This document shows positions 7,939 through 15,270 of a stretch of DNA of 64,000 nucleotides, one piece after another (position 1 is the first letter of the stretch; every line of letters begins with the position of its first letter). A program made the position numbers and the translations under genes. The notes beneath the pieces are model-generated. The model ran no database searches and was not told where the DNA came from. It worked only from the letters and a program-made list of their open reading frames with translations. This DNA is from Actinomadura latina NBRC 106108 (lineage in GTDB: Bacteria > Actinomycetota > Actinomycetes > Streptosporangiales > Streptosporangiaceae): positions 310,001 to 374,000 of the forward strand of contig NZ_BCQS01000011.1 of assembly GCF_001552195.1 (NCBI RefSeq), written 5' to 3'.

Positions 7939-8022
7939 GAACGCGCTTCCCACGCCCGGGCCCGCGCGACAGGCGGCGACCCGACGGCCCGGTGATCGGC
8001 GCCGCCACGGCCGCCCAGAGTG

Positions 8023-8052
8023 GCTACACAATTCCACGAGGTCGTGTAATAG
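8023..8052 (+). promoter_or_regulatory. arsR promoter and operator, probable leaderless start
   Basis: TAATAG (8047-8052) is a -10 candidate ending eight bases before the arsR ATG at 8060, and no Shine-Dalgarno sequence is present, so transcription likely begins at or next to the start codon. A 20-base imperfect palindrome at 8031-8050, with core CACGAGGTCGTG, covers the space just upstream of and into the -10. This is the expected place for ArsR to repress its own operon. Confidence 0.55.
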
Positions 8053-8059
8053 TGGCCTT

Positions 8060-8470
8060 ATGGAGAACGAGGCTCTGGAGTGCTGCTTCACAGAATCTGC
8101 GTCGGCGCTGACGCCGCCGCAGATGGCGGGTAAGCCGCCGCTGGCCGAGCGGCCCCTGCTCACCCAACCTCAGGCGTCACAGCTGGTGGTGTTGTTCAAG
8201 GTGCTGGGGAACGACACGCGCCTGCGGTTGCTGCATGCGCTGCACCGCGATGGCGAAGTGCCGGTGGGGGAGTTGGCCGAGCAGGTGGGGATGCGGCCGC
8301 AGGCGGTCTCCAACCAGCTGCAGCGGCTGACGGACCGGGGCATCGTGGCCGCCCGCCGGGACGGCAACCGGATCTTCTACTCCATCGCAGATCCGTGCAT
8401 TCCCGCGGTACTGGACCTGGCGTTGTGCCTGACCGAGGAAACGGCGGTGGCCGATGATGACAGAGCATGA
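8060..8470 (+). CDS. arsR: ArsR-family metalloregulator
   Basis: The 136-residue protein has one winged-helix domain (about 40-115) with ALGDxTR-like sequence VLGNDTRLRLLHAL and recognition helix MRPQAVSNQLQRL. An N-terminal Cys-Cys pair (LECCF) is a plausible part of an As(III) or other soft-metal site. It would repress the downstream genes until metal binds. It opens a four-gene operon: its last codons overlap the hydrolase start by 17 bases, and arsM closes the set, which supports arsenic as the effector. The protein starts at an ATG without a visible ribosome-binding site. Confidence 0.85.
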   Translation: MENEALECCFTESASALTPPQMAGKPPLAERPLLTQPQASQLVVLFKVLGNDTRLRLLHALHRDGEVPVGELAEQVGMRPQAVSNQLQRLTDRGIVAARRDGNRIFYSIADPCIPAVLDLALCLTEETAVADDDRA

Positions 8471-9368
8471 TCAACGCGGCCTGACCAAACGGCATGTCCA
8501 GGTCGGTGCGGCTCGCATCGCCTATGTCGATGTAGGAGACGGGCTGCCGGTGCTGTTACTGCACGGTTGTCCGTTCTCGTCCTTCGTGTGGCGGCGGGTC
8601 ATCGCCGGACTGGGGTCGCGGTTCCGGTGCGTGGCGCCGGATCTGCTCGGCTTGGGGGACACCGAGTCCCCGCCGGATGCCGACTGGCGGCTGCCCGCCC
8701 AGGCCGACGCGGTGCTGGGATTGCTGGACGAACTGGGCTTGGGCGAGGTGGCCGTGGTCGGCCATGACCAGGGTGGCGCGATCGCCCAGCTGCTGGCCGC
8801 CGACCATCCCGGCCGGATCACCGCCTTGGTCCTGGCCGATGCGGAGGCGTACGACAACTGGCCCTCTGCGGAGGAGTTGCCGTTCGTCCGCGCCACCCAG
8901 CTGCCGGTCCTGGGCCGCGTGGTGCTGTGGGCGTGGTCGCGGCGGCCGCTGTTCCGGTGGGCGCTGGCCTCGGGGAAGGCCGTGCATGACCGGTCCGCGC
9001 TCACCGATGAGCTGGTCGACGGGTACATCGCCGCCAACCTCGGCAGCGCCCACCGGCGTGGCAAGACCCGGCGGTTCCTCGCCGCGCAGCTCGATCCCGC
9101 CAACCAGGCCCATACCGCCGCCGCGCTCGGGGGCCTCCAGCGGTTCGAGGCGCCGACGCTGATCCTCTGGGGCGCCGAGGACGTGCATTTCCCCGCCGAA
9201 TGGGCCGAGCGGCTGCACCGCGACATCCCCGGCACCCAACGGAAGCCCGACCGCCTGGTGATCCTGCCCGCCACCGGCCACCTGCTCATGGAAGAACAGC
9301 CGGACCAGGTCGCCGACCTCCTGGCCGGATTCCTCACCGCGCACACCCGGCCGGCCGAAGGGGGATGA
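8454..9368 (+). CDS. Alpha/beta hydrolase, haloalkane-dehalogenase/epoxide-hydrolase type
   Basis: The 304-residue cytoplasmic enzyme has the alpha/beta hydrolase fold: oxyanion segment LLLHGCPFSSF, nucleophile elbow VVGHDQGG with an aspartate nucleophile, an acid segment near LILWGAEDVHFP and a catalytic histidine in PATGHLLMEE. The Asp nucleophile places it with haloalkane dehalogenases and epoxide hydrolases rather than Ser esterases. It overlaps arsR and the next gene overlaps its stop, so it is translationally coupled in the ars operon. Its substrate and its link to arsenic are unknown; a role in degrading an organoarsenical or an inducing compound is only speculation. Confidence 0.8.
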   Translation: MMTEHDQRGLTKRHVQVGAARIAYVDVGDGLPVLLLHGCPFSSFVWRRVIAGLGSRFRCVAPDLLGLGDTESPPDADWRLPAQADAVLGLLDELGLGEVAVVGHDQGGAIAQLLAADHPGRITALVLADAEAYDNWPSAEELPFVRATQLPVLGRVVLWAWSRRPLFRWALASGKAVHDRSALTDELVDGYIAANLGSAHRRGKTRRFLAAQLDPANQAHTAAALGGLQRFEAPTLILWGAEDVHFPAEWAERLHRDIPGTQRKPDRLVILPATGHLLMEEQPDQVADLLAGFLTAHTRPAEGG

Positions 9369-9862
9369 CCATGCTGCTGGACGTTCTGATCATCCTGCAC
9401 ATCGCGGCCGGGCTGACCGCCGTCCTCAGCGGCATCGACGCGATGCGCGTCCCGAAACGGCCCGGCCGCCACCCCCGCCGCGGCCACATCTACCTGGGTG
9501 CCCTGGCCGTGGTCACAGTCACCGCGTCCGGCATCGCCATCGCCCGGCCGCACACCGCCTACCTGCTGGTCCTCGGCGGCCTGTCGCTCGCCGCCGCCGG
9601 TATCGGGTTCGCGGCCCGCCGGAGGCGATGGCACGGGTGGCTGCGCCACCACATCACCGCGATGGCGCTGTCCTACATCACCCTGCTGACCGCGTTCTAC
9701 GTCGACAACGGGCCGCGGCTGCCGCTGTGGAAGCTGCTGCCGCCGATCACCTTCTGGTTCCTGCCCGCCGCGGTCGGCCTGCCGCCGCTGCTGCGGGCGC
9801 TGCACCGCCATCCTGCACCGTCCAGACCCCGAACCGCTTCCTGTGAGGAGACCGTCCCATGA
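9365..9862 (+). CDS. Small membrane protein, DUF2306-like
   Basis: The 165-residue product has four or five hydrophobic helices (starting LLDVLIILHIAAGLTAVLSG) with conserved His positions in RRGHIYLG and LRHHITAMALS, resembling DUF2306 proteins. The function is unknown. The start is the ATG at 9365, which overlaps the hydrolase stop as ATGA; its own stop overlaps the arsM start in the same way. It is thus locked into the ars operon. Confidence 0.6.
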   Translation: MTMLLDVLIILHIAAGLTAVLSGIDAMRVPKRPGRHPRRGHIYLGALAVVTVTASGIAIARPHTAYLLVLGGLSLAAAGIGFAARRRRWHGWLRHHITAMALSYITLLTAFYVDNGPRLPLWKLLPPITFWFLPAAVGLPPLLRALHRHPAPSRPRTASCEETVP

Positions 9863-10683
9863 CCGATCCCGACACCACCAACACGGCCGCTGCTTCCGAC
9901 ACCAAGGACAACAGCCGGGTACGCGACCAGGTTCGAGCCCACTACGCCGCAGCCGCCCGAGCGGTCACCGCTCGCACCGGCACCGGTTGCTGCTCGACCT
10001 CACCCCAGGACGGCGACTGCTGCGCCGCCCCAATCACCTTGGACGCGGCCGGTTTCGGAGCCGCCAGGTACACCGACCACGACCGCTCGCATCTGCCCGC
10101 CGACGCGGTCACCGCCAGCCTCGGCTGCGGCAACCCCTTGGCCGTCGCCGCGCTGGACGCCGGCGACACCGTCTTGGACCTGGGATCGGGCGGCGGCATC
10201 GACGTCCTGTTGTCAGCCCGCCGCGTCGGCCCAGGCGGCAAGGTCTACGGCCTGGACATGACCGAGGAGATGCTCGACCTCGCCAGGCGCAACGCGCGCG
10301 AAGCCGGCGCCACCAACGTGGAGTTCCTCAAAGGACACATGGAACAGATCCCGCTCCCAGACGACCACGTCAACGTGGTCATCTCCAACTGCGTGGTCAA
10401 CCTGTCCACCGACAAGGCCGCGGTGTTCGCCGAAACCCATCGGGTCCTGCGGCCCGGCGGACGGCTCGGCATCACGGACGTCGTCGCCGAGAACCACCTG
10501 ACCCCCGCCGACCGCGCGACCCGTGGCAACCACGTCGCCTGCATCGCCGGAGCCCTCACCTTCGCCGAATACCGAGACCACCTAACCGCCGCCGGGTTCA
10601 CCGACATCACCATCACCCCCACCCACCAGCTCGCCGACGGGATGCACTCGGCGATCGTCCAAGCCACCAAACCCGCGGCCTGA
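9859..10683 (+). CDS. arsM: Arsenite S-adenosylmethionine methyltransferase
   Basis: ArsM methylates As(III) stepwise using SAM, giving methylated and volatile arsenicals. The 274-residue protein shows SAM motif VLDLGSGGGID (about 100-110), post-motif acidic strand VYGLDMTEEM, and the ArsM hallmark cysteines: a Cys-Cys pair near residues 44-45, CC at 54-55, ASLGCGNP, and SNCVVNLS. The last two are the As-coordinating positions typical of the family. The ATG at 9859 overlaps the previous stop. It is the last gene of the arsR-led operon. Confidence 0.93.
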   Translation: MTDPDTTNTAAASDTKDNSRVRDQVRAHYAAAARAVTARTGTGCCSTSPQDGDCCAAPITLDAAGFGAARYTDHDRSHLPADAVTASLGCGNPLAVAALDAGDTVLDLGSGGGIDVLLSARRVGPGGKVYGLDMTEEMLDLARRNAREAGATNVEFLKGHMEQIPLPDDHVNVVISNCVVNLSTDKAAVFAETHRVLRPGGRLGITDVVAENHLTPADRATRGNHVACIAGALTFAEYRDHLTAAGFTDITITPTHQLADGMHSAIVQATKPAA

Positions 10684-10712
10684 GCCCAGGGTCTCCGCAG
10701 GGGGCGGCCCTC

Positions 10713-11030
10713 TCAGCGGGGCCGCAGGGCGCGGTCACCGGTGGCAAGGATGCCGGTGGTGACGCACTGGTCACAGATCCACACGCAAGGCCCGGCAACT
10801 ATGGGACGGCCCGGATCGGTGCAGCCGCAGAAGGTGCAGGCCTGGCCATGGGGATAGCACCTGCCCTGCGCTGACGACGACGGCGCGGCACCTCCCGGCG
10901 ATCAACGCGAAAGGCAGGTGCCCGGTCCGGAGGTGCCTCTGACCACGGTGCGCGGCCATCTGGTGCGCGATGGCCAGCGTGTTCTCCGCGCCCCCATCCC
11001 CGACGACGCCGCCCAGCGCGCGGCATCAAC
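10713..11030 (-). pseudogene. Decayed Clp-N / ClpX-type zinc-finger protein
   Basis: On the minus strand, codons ending at the TGA complementary to 10713-10715 read CTFCGCTDPGRP, then IVAGPCVWICDQCV. This is a clear match to the C4 zinc finger of ClpX (CxxC...AGPxVxICDxCV). Upstream, in a different frame, AENTLAIAHQMAAHRG and then LRTGHLPFALI resembles a Clp N-terminal repeat. The zinc-finger frame has a stop shortly upstream and no start codon. The two parts probably formed one small Clp-associated protein and are now split by a frameshift. No remainder of a AAA+ domain is visible. Confidence 0.55.
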
Positions 11031-11474
11031 GAAGTGCTAGAGCATCGCGTCAGCCGATTCGCCCACTTCGCGATCGCGGTGACCGGAACCCACAGCGTCC
11101 CCGAACCGCGCCGGGCACGGTGACGAAGGTACCCGTGCCAGGGTCCGCCGAGTTGATCCGCACCTGCGTGTGCAGCTGCTTCGCGATGCTGTCAAGGCGA
11201 TCCCAGCGGATCTGCGGGACGGACGGGGGCGGTGCGTCAACGGGTGGGCCTCCTTGGCCGTCTACCTGGCAGGGGCGGTGTCGCCGTCGACAGGCTCGTC
11301 GACGTCCACTTCCGGCCGTGTGTATTGAGTCAACAGACAAGCTACTGTATACATCGACGCACAGCGCAATGCCGGGTGTGCCCGGTTCTAAAGTGATCTT
11401 GATGGTGTCTGCCGATCACGTCGCTTCACGGGCTAACCTGCCCGGACGAACGCCGACGTGGACGGCGAGCGGCG
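11031..11474. other. Non-coding stretch before the first kinase gene
   Basis: No gene here is convincing. Short frames run on both strands but none resembles a known family. The kinase promoter lies at 11325-11353. Confidence 0.4.
11325..11353 (+). promoter_or_regulatory. Promoter of kinase-helicase-methyltransferase module 1
   Basis: TTGAGT (11325-11330), a 17-base spacer and TATACA (11348-11353) form a good sigma-70-type promoter. Transcription would start near 11360, giving a leader of about 115 bases before the kinase start. Confidence 0.55.
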
Positions 11475-12503
11475 ATGACGGGGCGGGTGAGCGTGGAGGC
11501 GTTGGACCGGTCTGATCCCACGCGGATCGGCGGCCGCATCACGCTGCGCGGGCGGCTCGGCTTCGGCGGCATGGGGCGCGTCTACTACGGCGTCACCGAC
11601 GACCGCGAGCAGGTCGCGGTGAAGGTGATCCGCGCGGATCTCATCGACCGGGACGAGGTCCGCGAGCGTTTCGCCCGCGAGACGGAGGCGCTCCGCACCG
11701 TCCAGGGTGCGCACATCGCCTCCCTGGTCGACGCGTCCGACGCCGACGACGAGCAGCCGTGGCTGGCGATGGAGTTCGTGCGGGGCCTCACGCTCAAGGA
11801 GTTCGTGAGCGAGCGCGGCCCGCTGAGCGTCGAGCACGCGGCGGCCTTCGGCGTCCTGCTGGCGGACGCGCTGCGCGACGTCCACGCGGCCGGGCTGCTG
11901 CACCGCGACCTGAAGCCCGCCAACGTCATCCTCGGACGCGACGGCCCGATGGTCATCGACCTGGGCCTCGTCGCGTTCGCAGAGGGCCCCACCGACCTGA
12001 CGACGTCCGCGGCGACGCTCGGCACGCCGGCGTGCATGGCGCCGGAGCAGGCCGTCACGCCCAAGCAGATCACTGCGGCGGCGGACGTGCACTCGCTCGG
12101 CGCGACCCTCCTCTACGCGCTTACCGGCCACTACCCCTACAAGGGCGACACCGTCGTGGCGCTCATGGCGAAGATCATCTCCGCGGACGCTCCGCCCGAC
12201 ATCACCGGGCTGCCGGACGCGTTCACCGGCCCGGTCGCCGCGATGCTGGCCCACGACCCGCACGCCAGGCCCACGGTGGCGAAGGCGCGGGAGGCGCTGG
12301 AGGCGCTGTGCGGCGGGGTGCTGCCGGCGGCGATCCGGGCGCTGACGCTGGCAACCTATGTGGAGCGCGAGTCCGACCCCGAGGACGTCCCGCCGCCCCG
12401 GCCGCGCCCCGTCGACCTGTCGCAGGTCGCGCCGCCGGGCTCGGTGGTGGCGCGCCTCGCCGACCGCCTCCGCACCGCCTACGCCGTGACCGCCCCCTTC
12501 TGA
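11475..12503 (+). CDS. Soluble Ser/Thr protein kinase of defence module 1
   Basis: The 342-residue protein is a Hanks-type kinase: glycine loop GRLGFGGMG (27-35), ATP-anchoring Lys50, Glu69, HRDLKPAN (143-150), DLG (162-164, in place of DFG) and the APE-like APEQ (189). The C-terminal 70 residues are a Pro-rich tail and short helix. There is no membrane segment or PASTA domain, so it is not a cell-wall PknB-type sensor. It ends ten bases before the SNF2 helicase gene, so they are one operon. By analogy with PglW of Pgl/BREX type 2, it could phosphorylate the neighbouring helicase or methyltransferase. An in-frame GTG at 11487 is an alternative start. Confidence 0.88.
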   Translation: MTGRVSVEALDRSDPTRIGGRITLRGRLGFGGMGRVYYGVTDDREQVAVKVIRADLIDRDEVRERFARETEALRTVQGAHIASLVDASDADDEQPWLAMEFVRGLTLKEFVSERGPLSVEHAAAFGVLLADALRDVHAAGLLHRDLKPANVILGRDGPMVIDLGLVAFAEGPTDLTTSAATLGTPACMAPEQAVTPKQITAAADVHSLGATLLYALTGHYPYKGDTVVALMAKIISADAPPDITGLPDAFTGPVAAMLAHDPHARPTVAKAREALEALCGGVLPAAIRALTLATYVERESDPEDVPPPRPRPVDLSQVAPPGSVVARLADRLRTAYAVTAPF

Positions 12504-12513
12504 GAGAGACACA

Positions 12514-15270
12514 GTGACCGACACCTCCTACCCGCCCGGCGCCCGCATCGAGGTTCGGGACGCGGAGTGGATCGTCCGCACCTGCGTGCCCGTGGCGGAC
12601 GGGCACAAGATCACGGCGGTGGGCGCGTCGGAGTTCGTCCGGGACGAGGAGGCGGTGTTCTTCACCGACCTGGAGAAGGTGAGCCTGCTCCGCCCGGAGG
12701 AGACCGTCCTGGAGCAGGACGGCACGCCGCGGTTCGCCAAGAGCCGCCTCTTCCTCGAAGCGGTCCTGCGCCGCACGCCCCTGCCCCAGACGGATCGCGG
12801 CCTGGCACTGCCCGACCGCTTCCTCCTGGACCCGCTCGTCTACCAGCAACGTCCCGCCGAACTGGCGTTGCGCGGCGTCCGGCCCCGGCTGCTCATCGCG
12901 GACGTGGTGGGCCTCGGCAAGACCCTGGAGATCGGCCTCATCCTGGCGGAGCTGATCCGGCGCGGGCGCGGCGAGCGGATCCTGGTCGTCACCCCGCAGC
13001 AGGTCCTGGAGCAGTTCCAGCGGGAGCTGTGGACGCGGTTCGCGATCCCGCTGATCCGCCTCGACTCGGTCGGCATCGAGCGCATCCAGCAGGAGCTTCC
13101 CGCCGGACGCAACCCGTTCACGCACTACAAGCGCATCATCGTGTCGGTCGACACGCTGAAGAACGAGGGCAAGTACGGCCAGCACCTGGAGCACATGCAC
13201 TGGGACGCGGTCGTCATCGACGAGTCGCACAACCTGATCGGGGAGAGCACGCTCCGCAACCGGCTGGCGAAGCTGCTGGCCCGCCGGACGGACGCGCTGC
13301 TCCTCGCCAGCGCCACCCCGCACAACGGCAAGGCCAAGTCGTTCGCCGAGCTGATCCAGATGCTCGACCCCGCCGCGATCGTGGACGAGGAGCAGTACGA
13401 GGCGAAGCAGATCGACCACCTCTACATCAGGCGCACGAAGATCAGCCCGGAGGTCCGGGACCAGATGGGCGCCAAGTGGCCGGACCGCGGGCCGTCCGTC
13501 CCGATCACCTGCCGGGCCGGCGATGCGGAGGAGAAGGTCTTCGAGGAGCTGACCCAGGTCTGGCTGGCGGGGGACGAACGCACCGGCGGCCTGGTCGTCG
13601 ACTCCCGCAACCGCCTGTTCCCGTACACGCTGCTGAAGGCGTTCCTGTCGTCGCACCGCGCGCTGCAGAGCACGGTCGCGAACCGCCTGCGCAACGCCAA
13701 GGAAGAACGAGAGATAAGGGCCCTCACCACCCTGAAGGACCTGGCCGACCAGATCACCGACAAGGACTCGTCCAAGCTGGACGCGCTCGTCACCGAACTG
13801 GAGAAGATCGGCGTCCGGGACGGCAACCGCGTCGTGGTGTTCTCCGAGAGCGTCGAGACGGTGAACTGGCTCGCGGACGTCCTGCCGAAGCGGTTGAAGC
13901 TGCCCGCCAAGGCCGTCGACAAGATGCTCGGCAGCGGCATGACCGACCAGCAGCAGATGGACATCATCGAGCGGTTCGGGCTGAGCGGCAGCGACGTCCG
14001 GCTGCTGATCACGACCGATGTCACGTCCGAGGGCGTCAACCTGCACCGCCAGTGCCACCACCTGATCCACTACGACGTGCCGTGGAGCCTCATCCGGATC
14101 GAGCAGCGCAACGGACGCATCGACCGCTATGGGCAGAAGCACCAGCCCCAGTTCTCCGCGCTCCTCCTGACCTCCCGCGTCGACGGCGCCAAGGACGACC
14201 GGACGGTCTCGGCGAAGCTGCTGGAGAAGGAGGAGACCGCGCACCGCGCCTTCGGCACCGCCGAGGCCATCACCGGCGAGTACCGGCCGGAGGCCGAGGA
14301 GCGGCGGCTCATCCAGGACCTCCTCAACGGCAAGACCGTCGAGGAGTCGGTCCCGGACGTCCCCATCGACGACCTGCTCGGCGACCTGCTCGGCCCTGTC
14401 GAGGGCCAGGTCAGCGAGGGCGCCCCGGCCCGCGCGGACGTCCCCCGCCTGTTCGCGGACACGCGCGAGTTCGTCGGCGAGGCCGTCGACACTTTGAACC
14501 TGCTGCCCGGCCTGGAGGACGACGGCGCCCTACTCGCCTTCGCCCCGCCGAAGGACCTCGTGCACCGGCTGTCCGCGCTTCCCGCCGACTACCTGCGGAC
14601 GCACGACGTCAAGAAGCGCATGAAGGTCACGTTCGACGTGGACCTCGCCAAGCGGAAGCTCGCCGAGGCCCGCGACAAGAAGACCCTGTGGCCCGACATC
14701 GCCTACCTTTCCGACTTGCATCCCCTCGTGGACTGGGTGACGGACAAGGTGCTGGTCCAGCTCGGCCGCCAGACCGCGCCCGTCATCGTGGCGAAGGTGG
14801 ACGAGCCGACGTACCTCGTGCAGGGCGTGTACTCGAACCACTTCGGCCAGCCGACCGTCGTGGAGTGGATGGCGGTCGCGTCCGGCCGGGTGCTGCCCGG
14901 CAAGATGCCCGACTTCCTGGCGGCCGCCGGCGTCGGACCCGACATGACGAACACGGGCCGCCCCATCGACCTCGCCCCGCTCACCGCCCGCGTCCCGGAC
15001 GCCGTCGCCACCGCGCGCCGCCACCTTGAAGAAGAACGCGCCCGCCACGACGCCGAGATCGTCGCGCCGCTCAACGACTACCGCGACCACCTGGAGTCGT
15101 GGCGGCAACTCACCCTCGACGGCACCCACGCCACCCAGCGCAAGAAGCAGGAGGAGCGCGTGGGCGACACCGTCGACCGGCAGCAGCGCCTGCTCGATTC
15201 CCTGCAGACCACCGGGGAGCCGCTGCTGCGGGTCCTCGCCGTCCTCGTCCCCCAGGAGGCCACGCAGTGA
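12514..15270 (+). CDS. SNF2-family helicase/translocase, DISARM DrmD-like
   Basis: This 918-residue superfamily 2 ATPase has Walker A VVGLGKTLE (about 131-139), DESH box VVIDESHN (about 233-240), SATPHNGK, and the C-terminal helicase lobe with TSEGVNLHRQ and the arginine-finger motif EQRNGRIDRYGQ. It is a double-stranded DNA translocase rather than a strand-separating helicase by family. Its pairing with a large adenine methyltransferase is the drmD-drmMI arrangement of class 1 DISARM. The start is the GTG at 12514. Its stop overlaps the methyltransferase start by three bases. The remaining DISARM genes (drmA, drmB, drmC) are not adjacent; a DUF1998 helicase lies 19 kb downstream. Confidence 0.88.
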   Translation: MTDTSYPPGARIEVRDAEWIVRTCVPVADGHKITAVGASEFVRDEEAVFFTDLEKVSLLRPEETVLEQDGTPRFAKSRLFLEAVLRRTPLPQTDRGLALPDRFLLDPLVYQQRPAELALRGVRPRLLIADVVGLGKTLEIGLILAELIRRGRGERILVVTPQQVLEQFQRELWTRFAIPLIRLDSVGIERIQQELPAGRNPFTHYKRIIVSVDTLKNEGKYGQHLEHMHWDAVVIDESHNLIGESTLRNRLAKLLARRTDALLLASATPHNGKAKSFAELIQMLDPAAIVDEEQYEAKQIDHLYIRRTKISPEVRDQMGAKWPDRGPSVPITCRAGDAEEKVFEELTQVWLAGDERTGGLVVDSRNRLFPYTLLKAFLSSHRALQSTVANRLRNAKEEREIRALTTLKDLADQITDKDSSKLDALVTELEKIGVRDGNRVVVFSESVETVNWLADVLPKRLKLPAKAVDKMLGSGMTDQQQMDIIERFGLSGSDVRLLITTDVTSEGVNLHRQCHHLIHYDVPWSLIRIEQRNGRIDRYGQKHQPQFSALLLTSRVDGAKDDRTVSAKLLEKEETAHRAFGTAEAITGEYRPEAEERRLIQDLLNGKTVEESVPDVPIDDLLGDLLGPVEGQVSEGAPARADVPRLFADTREFVGEAVDTLNLLPGLEDDGALLAFAPPKDLVHRLSALPADYLRTHDVKKRMKVTFDVDLAKRKLAEARDKKTLWPDIAYLSDLHPLVDWVTDKVLVQLGRQTAPVIVAKVDEPTYLVQGVYSNHFGQPTVVEWMAVASGRVLPGKMPDFLAAAGVGPDMTNTGRPIDLAPLTARVPDAVATARRHLEEERARHDAEIVAPLNDYRDHLESWRQLTLDGTHATQRKKQEERVGDTVDRQQRLLDSLQTTGEPLLRVLAVLVPQEATQ

